Below, in pieces: positions 48,917 through 59,190 of a stretch of 64,000 nt of DNA. Below the pieces are notes generated by a model. The model ran no database searches and was not told where the DNA came from. It worked only from the letters and a program-made list of their open reading frames with translations. Positions within the stretch are counted from its first letter, which is position 1. Each line of letters starts with the position of its first letter. Source of the stretch: Cytophagales bacterium (GTDB lineage Bacteria > Bacteroidota > Bacteroidia > Cytophagales > Spirosomataceae). A program made the position numbers and the translations under genes. The stretch spans positions 1-64,000 of the forward strand of contig JAAFJP010000025.1 of the NCBI GenBank assembly GCA_013298125.1. Direction: 5' to 3'.

Positions 48917-51900
48917 CTACTTTAACTTCATCGAACTCGGTGATTTCATATCGACCAATCCTTTCACAGTCAAATTTTTGAGTTTTCCTGTTTGGCTAAC
49001 TGGAATCGTAACGGTATGCCCTGTTTCAACGGTTACATTATCACACGAAGTTGGAATACAATTACACGACCACGTGGCGGCAACATTCCAGTTACCCGAA
49101 GCCAAACTACTGATGGTGAGTGGAACACCTGCACTAATAACAAGCGGTGGTGTTATGAAACCACAAGCAGCAGCGGGAATATTATTTACGGATAAAGTAT
49201 AAGTACCCGTTTGAGTAGCGGTGAAGGTGGCATTAGTAGCCCCTACAATATCATTACCATTTAACTTCCATTGATAATTGAGTCCTGAGAAGGTTGAAAC
49301 TGCTGTCAAATCTGTTGAGCCTCCTGGGCAAATGGTGGCAGGATTAGGCGTGATTTGTGTAAACAGATTAGGAGTATATGTTATTATGTTACTTGGATTT
49401 GTCTCGCAGGTATTTATTAAACAAGTTGCTCTAAATTGAGATACGATATTTGTTGAAGGATAATAGGGTGTTCCAGAACCGTCAAAATTCCATACATTGG
49501 CATTGGCTTGTTTATACCAACGGGTTTGTCCTGTACAACCCATGGAACTCAAAAATGCACCACAGCTTGGCGGAGTAACTGCACTGAATGTAGCCGTAGG
49601 TGGCAAGCCTACCTGTGTGAATGCGTATGGGGCAGATTGGTCATTACAATCAGTAGTGTAAATATTCGTCTCGACAGTATAATCACCTGCAATATTGCTC
49701 GAATAAGTATTGGTAGATTGACCTGCAATCACTGTACCATTTCGTCTCCAAACATACGTTAAACCAGCAAAAAGCGTAGTGGACATATTTGCAGTTTGAT
49801 TCCCACAACTACCTGTTAATGAAGCATTTAAAGATAAAATGGATGGTGTAACAGTATAAATATTTTTCAAGTCACTGGTATAAGTACAGCCATCTTTTGT
49901 AACCACAACTGTATATCCTCCCACCGTAGAAGCTGAGTAAGTCGAACTGGTTGCCCCAGGAATATCAACGCCATTTTTCTTCCATTGGTAAGTCATACCC
50001 GTAAAAGTTGAGGTAGCCGTAAGTAATAATGGCGTTGGCGGACCTACTCCGCAGAGATAATCTCGGATGGAGGTTACTTCCGTGAATAAATATGGCGTTA
50101 CAACTATGACATTACTCGGAGGACTATCACAAGACCCTGACACACATTTTGCTCTAAATGAAGATGCTACATTGGGTACTTGAATGGGTGTTGTGGTTGT
50201 TGTAAAAACTGTCCACCCTGCCCCTAAATCTTGCTCCCATTTCACTAAACTTGGGCAACTTGCCGCACTCAACGTTTGGATACAACTTGCGGGAGTAGGT
50301 GGGCTGAGTGTGATTGTGGGAGCGGTATTAATGAAAAAATTATACGGTAATGTAGTCGCTGTACAATTCCCATTGGTATAATCAAGTGTATAAATACCTT
50401 CTACGGAGGTTGTGTAACTAACGGATGTTGCTCCGCTTATGGCTATTCCATTGCGTTTCCATTGAAAAATTCCCAATGTTGGAAATGCTACTAATTGTAC
50501 ACTTGGATTTGCACAAGTACCTCCAAGAATTGGCGTAATGGTTGGAAAGGCAGAAGATACCGCAATGTTAGAAACTGCACTCGTAAAATCAGTACAATTA
50601 GCCTTTGTTACCCTTACCGAATATGCCCCCGACTGCGTAACAGCGTAACTCGTAGAGGTGGCACCAGGAATATCAATTCCATCTTTTATCCATTGATAAC
50701 TTGCTCCTGGATAAGTAAATCTGAGGGTTAGGGACGTTCCTGTACAAACCGAAGATGAGGCTGGTAATACTTCGGTGAATAAATTTGAATTTCCAACCAC
50801 AACATTACTCGGAGGGCTCACACAAGTACCATTTACACAAACGTAACGATATTCCCAAGCACTTTGAGATGAGATAGTGGCAAAAAGGGGTGAGACATTA
50901 AAAAAACCTGAACCTGTATTTCTCTGTAATTGAGGTCTTGATGAACCATCACAGGTACTTGATGAAAGAGTTGAGGAACAAGAAAATCCAACGGGGGGAT
51001 TTAAAGTTGCTACGGGTGCAGAGGGCGTTGTTTGAGTAAACACAAAGGGTGATGATGTAATCAACGAACAACCCGTAGGCGTAAAATCAGCGGTGTATGT
51101 TCCCGTTGTTGTGGCAGAATAAGTTGTATTAGTTGCTCCTGAAATTGCTATTCCGTTTAGTTTCCATTGATAAGTTCCTGGGGGAATTCCGAAAGGAGAA
51201 GACAATGATAAAACCACCGTCTGACTACCACACGCTCCTGAAAATGTGGGAGAAATTCCATACGTTGAAGGATTTATACTTACAGGAACAGATGCACTGG
51301 TATAACTACACGTTCCATTGGAAGTTACCACAGAATAATCACCGTTCTGTGTAGCGACATAAGTTGGTGAAGTAGCCCCTGGGATTTCATTTGAATATAA
51401 TTTCCATTGGTACATTACGGTTGCTGGTTGGGCAAGATTTGCCGTCAATAATACCGAACCACCCGCACAGGCTGTACCATTAGTGGGTGTTATACTGGAA
51501 TAAAAAGGTGGATATGCTGTAACAATATTACTTAAAACACTACAATTGCCTGCCCCCGATGTTGTATAATCAAATTGATAATCAGTAGGCGTTGGAGGAC
51601 CCAATAACCCATATTCGATAAAAGTTCCTTGTGTCAAGCTGTTAGTTGTCCAGACGGTTGTCCCAGCGGGTCTTGAAAGTACTCTCATTGAACCGTAAGA
51701 TGTGTTACACCCTGTACATTTCAATTCTGATAGACAGGATAATGAAACTTTTAAAGGAGTTTGGGAAATTATTGGGCTTGTATTGGCTTGGTTAAACGAG
51801 GTTGGAATAAGATAAAAACTCGTAGAACAGCCTGTGGGGCTATATTTCAAAACATATTGTCCATCAGTTGTTGTAGAATAACCAATACTGGTTGCTCCAC

Positions 51901-52627
51901 TAATTGCTGACCCATTTCTCATCCATTGATAAGTCCCTGCACTGGCTGGGGGCAACGGTGGACCAATTCCTGATTGTGCAAATGTCAATGTTTGATTTCC
52001 GCAAGTACCTGTATAATTTGCATATAGATAAGGTAAACTTGAAGGAGAGGAAACCGCTACTTTTCTTGATGAACTACAAGTCCCATTACTGGCAACTAAC
52101 TCATAAAGTCCCTCTGTTGTTGTGGAATAACTGGCATTGGTAGCTCCTGAGATATTCGCCCCACTGTTTTTCCATTGATAACTAAGTCCAGAAGTTGCTG
52201 AACTGGCATTGAGTGTGGTTATGTTTAAGTTTGCCAGAGAAGTACAACCCGATGGAGCGGTGGTAGTAATAATGTCGGTAGTAGTTGCTGAAAACACTTT
52301 ATAATCAGCACTATACGCATATTGATTAGTTTGAGGGTCATAACAAGCCGCTCGTAAAGTAACTGCTGTTTCACTGATAACAGTCAAAGGGTTAATATCT
52401 GCCAATAAAGTATAAATGCTATTATGTTTGGAATACCATTGTGTCCTTGCCGTCCCACAACCCGAAGCTGTAACGATGGAGTAACAATTAGCCCCCGACG
52501 GAGGCGTTACGACCACCACGGGCGTGGATGGGAGTAGTAAAGGTTTCGCCCAAATATTGCCTATCATCAATAAATAGATAAGGCTAAATAAGAAATAGCT
52601 CTTAATATTTGTAAATATATTTTTCAT
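48917..52627 (-). CDS. Giant secreted Ig-like repeat protein, 1236 aa
   Basis: A signal peptide (LFSLIYLLMIGNIWA, residues ~14-28) is followed by about nine Ig-like units with the core YQWKKNGVDIPGATSSTYSA and a cysteine each. Other segments (PPSGANCYS..., PPTPASCIQTL) contain SxC-type modules with paired cysteines. The last ~65 residues (GNWNVAATWSCNCIP, GHTVTIPVSQTG) match the terminal module of the 1704-aa protein. Both are probably anchored or released at the surface. Ligands are unknown. Confidence 0.85.
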   Translation of the reverse strand: MKNIFTNIKSYFLFSLIYLLMIGNIWAKPLLLPSTPVVVVTPPSGANCYSIVTASGCGTARTQWYSKHNSIYTLLADINPLTVISETAVTLRAACYDPQTNQYAYSADYKVFSATTTDIITTTAPSGCTSLANLNITTLNASSATSGLSYQWKNSGANISGATNASYSTTTEGLYELVASNGTCSSSRKVAVSSPSSLPYLYANYTGTCGNQTLTFAQSGIGPPLPPASAGTYQWMRNGSAISGATSIGYSTTTDGQYVLKYSPTGCSTSFYLIPTSFNQANTSPIISQTPLKVSLSCLSELKCTGCNTSYGSMRVLSRPAGTTVWTTNSLTQGTFIEYGLLGPPTPTDYQFDYTTSGAGNCSVLSNIVTAYPPFYSSITPTNGTACAGGSVLLTANLAQPATVMYQWKLYSNEIPGATSPTYVATQNGDYSVVTSNGTCSYTSASVPVSINPSTYGISPTFSGACGSQTVVLSLSSPFGIPPGTYQWKLNGIAISGATNTTYSATTTGTYTADFTPTGCSLITSSPFVFTQTTPSAPVATLNPPVGFSCSSTLSSSTCDGSSRPQLQRNTGSGFFNVSPLFATISSQSAWEYRYVCVNGTCVSPPSNVVVGNSNLFTEVLPASSSVCTGTSLTLRFTYPGASYQWIKDGIDIPGATSTSYAVTQSGAYSVRVTKANCTDFTSAVSNIAVSSAFPTITPILGGTCANPSVQLVAFPTLGIFQWKRNGIAISGATSVSYTTSVEGIYTLDYTNGNCTATTLPYNFFINTAPTITLSPPTPASCIQTLSAASCPSLVKWEQDLGAGWTVFTTTTTPIQVPNVASSFRAKCVSGSCDSPPSNVIVVTPYLFTEVTSIRDYLCGVGPPTPLLLTATSTFTGMTYQWKKNGVDIPGATSSTYSASTVGGYTVVVTKDGCTYTSDLKNIYTVTPSILSLNASLTGSCGNQTANMSTTLFAGLTYVWRRNGTVIAGQSTNTYSSNIAGDYTVETNIYTTDCNDQSAPYAFTQVGLPPTATFSAVTPPSCGAFLSSMGCTGQTRWYKQANANVWNFDGSGTPYYPSTNIVSQFRATCLINTCETNPSNIITYTPNLFTQITPNPATICPGGSTDLTAVSTFSGLNYQWKLNGNDIVGATNATFTATQTGTYTLSVNNIPAAACGFITPPLVISAGVPLTISSLASGNWNVAATWSCNCIPTSCDNVTVETGHTVTIPVSQTGKLKNLTVKGLVDMKSPSSMKLK

Positions 52628-52679
52628 AAAAATTTGCTTTTAAACCGCCAAAATAGCTGAGAATCAGACGATTAAAAAG

Positions 52680-52733
52680 CATAATTGAGAATACGGTAAA
52701 ATATTTCAAAAATTTACCGTATTCTCAATTATG
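52680..52733. repeat. 21-bp perfect inverted repeat
   Basis: Arms start CATAATTGAGAATACGG; the loop is 12 nt. It lies upstream of the 1236-aa protein start, in a 319-base gap that otherwise holds no gene. No T-run follows, so a regulatory or mobile role is as likely as termination. Confidence 0.65.
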
Positions 52734-52834
52734 AGTAATTTTCTTAGGAAATATTTATACATTACCGTTTTTTCAAGGCTGTAATTTTTACTAATTTCTG
52801 AAAAACAATAATTTGTTTGGGTAACCCCGTCGGA

Positions 52835-52916
52835 ACATGATTCTAAGATTTACAGGATTTAGAAGATTAATCTCAATAATCCTATTAATCTTAAAATCGT
52901 GTTCTAAACAATTGAT
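52835..52916. repeat. Inverted repeat, CAGGATTT family
   Basis: TTCTAAGATTTACAGGATTTAG-type units are mirrored by CCTATTAATCTTAAAATCG-type units. Related to 33962-34070 and 59905-60003. Confidence 0.55.
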
Positions 52917-52946
52917 AAAATAAATTAAAGTTTTTCAAACACTAAT

Positions 52947-55253
52947 ATGTTATCTAAAAATCTGAGTAGGGTTATCTATTCCCTTTTGCTATTAACCACA
53001 TTCACGCCCTTAGTTTTCCAGAAAAAACTATTCTATTCTTTCGATAGTGAAAAAGGATTATTCTTTCGATTAATCTTAGAAATCATGCTGGGACTTTGGC
53101 TGATTTTGATTTTGAAAGAACCTTCTTTCAGACCTAAGAAAACACCCGTCAATTTGGCTTTGGGATTTTTGAGCGGAGTCTTAATCATTGTGGATATATT
53201 GGGCGTGGATTGGTATTTGAGCGTTTTCTCTAATTTTGAACGGATGGCGGGGCTGATTACATACCTCTCTGTTTTTGCTTATTGTTTGATTGCCTCTTCC
53301 ATTATTAATTCTCCAAAGCGTTGGTTTATCGTAGGGCTTTTACTCTCGACGGTTGCTTTTATTGTTGCTTTGAAAGGTATCATTCAATTTTATCATCCCG
53401 AAGAAGTGGTTGTTGCCAACGAGCGTATCGTCTCGACCATCGGCAATGCCAATCAGTTGGCTTCTTACTTGATTTTGGGCTTTTTTATCGTCGCTTTGTT
53501 GGTAACAGAATGGATTTTACCGCTTAAAAAAACTAAATCTTTCTTATCAATTCTTTTATTAATCATAGCGTTCATCTATGTGTTCACGTATGCCTTTTGT
53601 CTTTTCAAAACCTCAACCAGAGGAGCATTGGCGGGCTTAGTTTTAGGAGCGGGTTTAATCACCATGTTAGCATTTTTCAAGACTAATCAACGAAATATAA
53701 AAGTGCTGACTTCAAGTATCTTAGTCATTGGCTTACTGTCAACGGGTGTGTTATTTTATTTCAGAAATACCTCTTTTGTACGGGAAAGTTATGCTCTCAA
53801 CAGAATCACAAGACTTACAGACAGAGACGGGTCAAATACCCTACAATCAAGACTTGAAGCCTACAAAATTGCCATCGAGGGCATCAAAGCCAAACCCTTT
53901 TTAGGATGGGGACAAGAGACTTTTCATTATACCTTCGCCCAACATTTTAATCCTAAACTATACGCTGACGCAACTTGGTATGACCGTCCACATAGTATTA
54001 TTTTAGAATGGCTCATCACAGGAGGAATTGTGGGCTTATTGTCTTATTTGAGCCTTTGGGGGGCAGTTTTGTATCAATTATGGAGAAAAAATAGTACAAT
54101 AAAGCTATCCATAAAAATCATTTTATCGGGTTTTTTGATGGCTTATTTTATCGGAAATTTGACACTGTTTGATAATCTTTTGAGTCTCTTAGCATTCATG
54201 AAAGTGATTGCTTTTATTGAGAATCATTCATCTGATTTTGAGAATACTCCCCCTTCAACTTCCCGAAAGTTTCAAGCTTTCGGGAAGTTGCTCCAATCCA
54301 AAGAAAGTTCGGATAAACCAATGAAGCCAATTGATAATAAAATATTTTGGGTGACTATTACTATGGTAGTTATTCTCACCATTTTTTTATTAAAATTCAC
54401 TTGCCAAAAAGCCTATCAAACCAATAAAATGATTACGAACGCCTACTCGGCGGGGTCATTGGATGAAGTCATAGACACCTACGCACAGGCATACCCAAAT
54501 GCCCTCATAGGCAGGCAAGAAATAGCTGAACAATTAGCCACCATGGCAAAAGATATCGCCAATAGTCCCGTTCCCGCAAATACTAAACAACGGTACTTTG
54601 ATACTGCCAGAAATGTGATGCAATCTGAAATTAATCAACATCCAGATTATGCTCGTTTGCAGATGATTTACGCCAATTTATTAGAGGCACAAGGAGACAA
54701 TGCGGAGGCTATCAAAGTATTAGAAACGGTCCAGAAATTAGCCCCTAAACGACAAAGTAGTTTAGCCCAATTAGCGATGCTGTATGCTAAGAACAGAGAA
54801 TTTGACAGAGCTAATAATCTCTTAGAGAATGCCTACAACTTAGATCGCAGAAACGAAGAAATGAAAGCCAATCAAGCCTTAGTAATGGCGATGAAAGGGG
54901 ATAGAGAAAATAGAGATAAAATCATTAATCAATTGTCAAACAAGGAGTTACCAAAACATATTAGCATCATTCAGCCCGCTTTTGCCTTGACGAATGACTT
55001 AAATATTTTTTTAGAAATCTGTAACAAACGCCTCGTAGGCAATGAGAATACCACATTGATAGCCTACAAAACATGGGCGATGACAGCTTATAATCTGAAA
55101 AATATCCGTGAAACTGCCACTGCCGTTTTTTGTTTCAGATTACATTTTACGCAAAGAAATGAATACGTTGATTCACGGGAAGCCTTGACAATTCGGCAAG
55201 ATGTTTTGGATGGTAAAAACCCTGAGTTTGCTTTTGTAAAATTGATAGAATAG
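52947..55253 (+). CDS. O-antigen-ligase-like membrane protein with TPR region
   Basis: 768 aa. The first ~430 residues contain about ten membrane segments and a large loop with the Wzy/WaaL pattern (LIGW-type GWGQETFHY, WYDRPHSIILEWLITGG, His as in ligases). It probably joins or polymerises surface glycans. Residues ~550-680 are helical TPR-like repeats (LLEAQGDNAEAIKVLETVQK), probably outside the membrane. Residues ~436-448 (TSRKFQAFGKLL) are encoded by a palindromic repeat inserted in frame between membrane segments. Confidence 0.82.
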   Translation: MLSKNLSRVIYSLLLLTTFTPLVFQKKLFYSFDSEKGLFFRLILEIMLGLWLILILKEPSFRPKKTPVNLALGFLSGVLIIVDILGVDWYLSVFSNFERMAGLITYLSVFAYCLIASSIINSPKRWFIVGLLLSTVAFIVALKGIIQFYHPEEVVVANERIVSTIGNANQLASYLILGFFIVALLVTEWILPLKKTKSFLSILLLIIAFIYVFTYAFCLFKTSTRGALAGLVLGAGLITMLAFFKTNQRNIKVLTSSILVIGLLSTGVLFYFRNTSFVRESYALNRITRLTDRDGSNTLQSRLEAYKIAIEGIKAKPFLGWGQETFHYTFAQHFNPKLYADATWYDRPHSIILEWLITGGIVGLLSYLSLWGAVLYQLWRKNSTIKLSIKIILSGFLMAYFIGNLTLFDNLLSLLAFMKVIAFIENHSSDFENTPPSTSRKFQAFGKLLQSKESSDKPMKPIDNKIFWVTITMVVILTIFLLKFTCQKAYQTNKMITNAYSAGSLDEVIDTYAQAYPNALIGRQEIAEQLATMAKDIANSPVPANTKQRYFDTARNVMQSEINQHPDYARLQMIYANLLEAQGDNAEAIKVLETVQKLAPKRQSSLAQLAMLYAKNREFDRANNLLENAYNLDRRNEEMKANQALVMAMKGDRENRDKIINQLSNKELPKHISIIQPAFALTNDLNIFLEICNKRLVGNENTTLIAYKTWAMTAYNLKNIRETATAVFCFRLHFTQRNEYVDSREALTIRQDVLDGKNPEFAFVKLIE
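54256..54290. repeat. In-frame palindrome in the ligase-like gene
   Basis: CAACTTCCCGAAAG / CTTTCGGGAAGTTG: 14-bp perfect arms with a 7-base loop, within coding sequence. Translated as TSRKFQAFGKL. Confidence 0.8.
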
Positions 55254-55254
55254 G

Positions 55255-55995
55255 CTACCCAATCCGACTCAAAACACTCTCAATTTTATCTGGCGAAATA
55301 CCAATCTCCTTACCTCCTATCAGTTTCAAATACCCACCATCTTGCTTGATATATGACACAATGAAGTGGGTATTGACAATGTAGGATTTATGACAACGTA
55401 CCAAAAAATCTATGCCTTCTACCAAAACTTCCAAGAATTTGAGATTACGGCTAATCAATAATTTTTCGTTGGTATTCAAAAATACTTCTGTGTATGCACC
55501 GTCTCCTTTGGCGTAGATGATATCTTCGCTGTCGATAAATCGAGTGCCGTTTGATTGTGGAATGGCGATTTTCTTCGATTTTTTACTTTCTAAATTATAT
55601 TTCAGAGCCATCAGGTTTTTTGCTTCTCGCTCCTGTTTTTGCTGGAATCTTTCGACGGATTCCTTCAATAAATCTAAATTGAGGGGTTTTAGCAAATAAT
55701 CAATCGCCGAAAGTCGGAAGGCTTGTATAGCGTATTGACTGTATGCCGTCGTGAAAATGACCTTGAAATTAATTTCGTTTTCATCAAAAAAATCCATCAG
55801 TTCCAATCCACTAAAATTGGGCATTTCGATGTCCAAGAAAATCAAATCGGGTTTGAGTTTTTTGATGGCTTTCACACCCGATGGTAAATCGTCGCAATCT
55901 GCCACAATTTCGAGGGTTGGGTCGCAGTCGTTCAACATTGCTTTCAACAACATTCTTGCCTTCTGCTCGTCGTCAATGATTATTACTTTTGCCAT
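55255..55995 (-). CDS. LytTR-family response regulator
   Basis: 246 aa: receiver domain (VIIDDEQKARMLLKAMLND; phosphoacceptor in DLIFLDIEMPNFSG; VIFTTAYSQYAIQAF) and LytTR DNA-binding domain (KIAIPQSNGTRFIDSEDIIY, FLVRCHKSYIVNTHFI). It is encoded directly after a propeller-type histidine kinase and is presumably its partner. It converges on the O-antigen-ligase-like gene with a one-base gap. Confidence 0.92.
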   Translation of the reverse strand: MAKVIIIDDEQKARMLLKAMLNDCDPTLEIVADCDDLPSGVKAIKKLKPDLIFLDIEMPNFSGLELMDFFDENEINFKVIFTTAYSQYAIQAFRLSAIDYLLKPLNLDLLKESVERFQQKQEREAKNLMALKYNLESKKSKKIAIPQSNGTRFIDSEDIIYAKGDGAYTEVFLNTNEKLLISRNLKFLEVLVEGIDFLVRCHKSYIVNTHFIVSYIKQDGGYLKLIGGKEIGISPDKIESVLSRIG

Positions 55996-55998
55996 GAT

Positions 55999-56040
55999 TT
56001 TAGTGGTAGCTTTTGGCTTTTGGCTGTCGGCTATCAGCTT
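55999..56040. repeat. Copy of the GGCTGTCGGC repeat
   Basis: GCTTTTGGCTTTTGGCTGTC followed by GGCTATCAGC in the gap between the kinase and regulator genes. Same family as 5748-5852. Confidence 0.6.
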
Positions 56041-56107
56041 TAAAGTTAGAAATATTATTGTGGTGTCAGAGGTTACACACCAATTGTTAATCGATTATTG
56101 CTAATTG

Positions 56108-59062
56108 TTAATTGTCTTCCTCCTCTTCTCTCTCCACAACCTTAATCGGGATTTGTAAAATTACTTTTGTGCCAATTGCCTGATCATCAGCATCAAACTT
56201 ATCAATAATATCAATTCCAATTTGTTCATGATGCCCGACGTTGAGTAATTCTAAACGTTTTTGGTTGGCTTTTGTCGCAAATGACTGATACCTGTTTGCC
56301 CGTTGCTGATTGATTTCGTTTGATTTTTTTCGCCCTACGCCATTATCATCAATTACAATTTGCAAACAACTTCCGTTCAGACTAAAATCTATTAATAGCG
56401 TACGGTCATTTTTCTTGTGCATCAAGCCGTGTTTCAAAGCATTTTCGATGTAGGGTTGAATCAACATCGAAGGTAAAAGTGTATGTTCCTGTGATAATTG
56501 TGGGTCAATCGAAAGCGTATAAACGAGCGTATCTTCAAAACGCATTTTCTCTAATTCTAAATACAATTTCACGGTCTTGATTTCGTCTTTGAGCGTGATA
56601 AACTCACTATTACTCATGTCCAAAATCATGCGGGTGAGTTCACTGAATTTCACCAAATAACTCGACGCATTTTGTTTATCGTTCAAATAGATATAAGACT
56701 GAATCGTATTAAGGGCATTAAAAATAAAATGCGGATTCATCTGCGACTTGATGGAGGTCAGAAGTGACTTCTGCAAGTCCTGTTCTAATACCAATTTTTC
56801 AGCATATAACTTCGTTTCTTTTGCCAAACGAGCCACTCTGTTTTGGTATAAAGTATAAACCCCAAGACCAAACAATAAAAGCCCCAAACCAATGAACCAG
56901 TAGGTTACCCAAAAGGGTTTTTTGATGGTAAAATTAATAACTGTCTCCTTACTTTCTTGCCCATCAGCATTGATAGCTTTCAACTTAACTATATAATTAT
57001 CAGGCGATAAGGAAGGCAAACTCAATATTCGAGTATTATTTTCCAGGGCTATCCATTCCTGATTATTGATTTTGTAAAATACCTTTAAAAATTCTAAACT
57101 TCGGTACGAAATTACTGAAAAATGAAGGTCAATATTATTTTGGTCGTAGTTAAAAGTAGCGTTTTCGTTTAAATTTTCTTCATGTTTATTACTGAAAAAA
57201 GCCGTTGAAATAATGCTTGGAATGTGGGAATCTTTATCTGATAAATTTTCTGGAAAATAGACCAAACCCGCTAACGTTGCCACATAAACTTTGTCATTCA
57301 GGAAGGCAATATCTTTTAAATCCGTATCGGGTAAGCCGTCTGTTTTGGTGTAGGTTTTGATAGTTTTTGTATTCAAATCATAGCTTTGCAATGCCTTTTC
57401 AGTAAGCCACCAAATATGATTTTTATGGACTTTAATCCTATAAACTCCATTGCTTTCTAAACCATCTTTTTCGGTCAGATGTCTTACGATTTTATTATTC
57501 TGAAAAATAAAAACTCCTTCTCCCGTACTTGCCGCTACGATGAGTGGGGAAGCATTTCTAACCTCACCCCCAGCCCCTCTCCCATTGAGAGGGGAGTTAT
57601 GGTTTTCAATAACCCCCAAATCTATAAACGAAAAACTATTATTTTTATCTTTAATCTCTACACTTTCACCTGACGATTTGTTCATCCAAAAACCTTTTGA
57701 GGTTGCTAAATAAGTGATTTTGTTTAGTTTATCAATTGCAATGGCACGGCATCTACTTGAACTATTTTTGAATTTTGCAATAGTATCTTGTTTGACCAAA
57801 TCTACAAGTCCTGCCAAGCCTGTTGCTGTATATGCAATTTTCTGATTAGCAAGAGGTTCGAGGTCTTTTACTGAGATAGGGATTGAGAAAGTTGGTTTAT
57901 TCTTTTGGATTCCGTAAAACTTATCAGAGCTAAAAAGATAAGTATTGGTAGGTACATCATGGTATAACGACAGTACCTCTGCATTGGTTATTCCTTTATA
58001 AATTGTGGTAGTTTTTTGTTGGGTAAAATCTAGTTTAGCTACTTCGTTCTCGGTTGTTCCGTACAAGATAGTATTCTGATTATCAATGGATTGCAGTCGA
58101 GTAAAGCCCTTTTTAGGGTCAATAATTTTCATGAATAAGGACGGGATAAACATTAGTCCGTTATTGATGGTAGAAATCCAAAAATTGCCCTCTTGGTCTT
58201 TGGTGAAAGAACTTACGTTTTTATCAGTAAATATTGGATTAACTGTTTTTTCATTCAATAAAATATCAATCAGATACAAACCTGACGAAGTAAAAAGCCC
58301 CAGGAAACGGTCATCAATTACTTTGACATTTTGGATAAAATTCTTTCTGCCTAACTGAATTTTTGAATAGCTACCATCTTGATTTCTTAGTCGAATTTCA
58401 GTAGCATCTACTTTCGGAATAAAGAAAAACCTGTCTTTGATAATGCCTGTATAAAAAGTATTGAAATCCTTTGGCGTATTGATAAAAATCATTTTCCCAG
58501 ACGAATTTACGCCTAAGATTTGCTTAGAATAATTATTAAAAAAATAAGCAAAATCTTTGTGAGCAAACGAGTAGGGCGTAAAATTATCAGCATTTCCCAA
58601 AGCCTTTGGATAGGCTATTTCTTTGACTTTTATATTTTGTAAATCAACAATTCTAATGGTATTTGTTCCGTGGCAAATGATATTTTTTTGATTAACCAAA
58701 GTCCCAGGGTAGAACGTGCCATTAGACTTAATTTCTGAACTCAGCAAAAGGCTATCTCCCTGATTATGAAAGTATTGACCCGAAAAATTTTGTCCCCAAA
58801 TTCTTCCAGAAGCATCTTCCATGAGGTTACTGATGGATTTATCGTTTTGCCCTGTGCTTGCGTAAGGCTTAAACGTAATGCCATCGTACCTGAAAAGTCC
58901 TTTGTCTGTCCCCAACCATATAAAACCGTGGTGGTCTTGGAGTAAATCGTATATGGTATTGGTGGGTAATCCACGGGCTTTGTCAATGCTTCGGAAACTC
59001 AAATTCTGAGCATCGGATAGCCATGACAAAACGGTGAAAATAGCAAGTAAAATGTACTTCAT
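56108..59062 (-). CDS. Hybrid-type sensor kinase: propeller, Y_Y_Y and LytS-like kinase
   Basis: 984 aa: a signal peptide (residues 1-19), periplasmic two-component propeller repeats (GLPTNTIYDLLQDHHGFIWL; GTDKGLFRYDG), a Y_Y_Y domain (~690-770), one membrane helix (TYWFIGLGLLLFGLGVYTLY) and a cytoplasmic His kinase of the LytS type (SQMNPHFIFNALNTIQSYIY; N-box PYIENALKHGLMHKK). It lacks the receiver and AraC parts of full hybrids; the LytTR regulator downstream replaces them. A translated repeat (SPLNGRGAGGEV) lies in the propeller region. Confidence 0.9.
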   Translation of the reverse strand: MKYILLAIFTVLSWLSDAQNLSFRSIDKARGLPTNTIYDLLQDHHGFIWLGTDKGLFRYDGITFKPYASTGQNDKSISNLMEDASGRIWGQNFSGQYFHNQGDSLLLSSEIKSNGTFYPGTLVNQKNIICHGTNTIRIVDLQNIKVKEIAYPKALGNADNFTPYSFAHKDFAYFFNNYSKQILGVNSSGKMIFINTPKDFNTFYTGIIKDRFFFIPKVDATEIRLRNQDGSYSKIQLGRKNFIQNVKVIDDRFLGLFTSSGLYLIDILLNEKTVNPIFTDKNVSSFTKDQEGNFWISTINNGLMFIPSLFMKIIDPKKGFTRLQSIDNQNTILYGTTENEVAKLDFTQQKTTTIYKGITNAEVLSLYHDVPTNTYLFSSDKFYGIQKNKPTFSIPISVKDLEPLANQKIAYTATGLAGLVDLVKQDTIAKFKNSSSRCRAIAIDKLNKITYLATSKGFWMNKSSGESVEIKDKNNSFSFIDLGVIENHNSPLNGRGAGGEVRNASPLIVAASTGEGVFIFQNNKIVRHLTEKDGLESNGVYRIKVHKNHIWWLTEKALQSYDLNTKTIKTYTKTDGLPDTDLKDIAFLNDKVYVATLAGLVYFPENLSDKDSHIPSIISTAFFSNKHEENLNENATFNYDQNNIDLHFSVISYRSLEFLKVFYKINNQEWIALENNTRILSLPSLSPDNYIVKLKAINADGQESKETVINFTIKKPFWVTYWFIGLGLLLFGLGVYTLYQNRVARLAKETKLYAEKLVLEQDLQKSLLTSIKSQMNPHFIFNALNTIQSYIYLNDKQNASSYLVKFSELTRMILDMSNSEFITLKDEIKTVKLYLELEKMRFEDTLVYTLSIDPQLSQEHTLLPSMLIQPYIENALKHGLMHKKNDRTLLIDFSLNGSCLQIVIDDNGVGRKKSNEINQQRANRYQSFATKANQKRLELLNVGHHEQIGIDIIDKFDADDQAIGTKVILQIPIKVVEREEEEDN
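57562..57598. repeat. In-frame palindromic repeat in the kinase gene
   Basis: CCTCACCCCCAGCCCCTCTC followed by CCATTGAGAGGGG, one half of the TPSPSPTERG family. It gives SPLNGRGAGGEV within the propeller domain. Confidence 0.8.
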
Positions 59063-59091
59063 TGATTTGGATAAATGGTTTTCTGACAGTT

Positions 59092-59190
59092 CCTTTGGAC
59101 ACAGAGTTTCACAGAGTTTTCACAGAGTATCACTAAGATTTTACCTTGTGTAACTTTGTGTAATACTTCGTGAGACTTTGTGTCCAGAAA
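59092..59190. repeat. Inverted repeat, CACAGAGTTTC family
   Basis: GACACAGAGTTTCACAGAG with further CACAGAG units on the left is mirrored by TTTGTGTAA...GACTTTGTGTCC on the right. It fills part of the 369-base gap upstream of the kinase gene. Confidence 0.65.
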
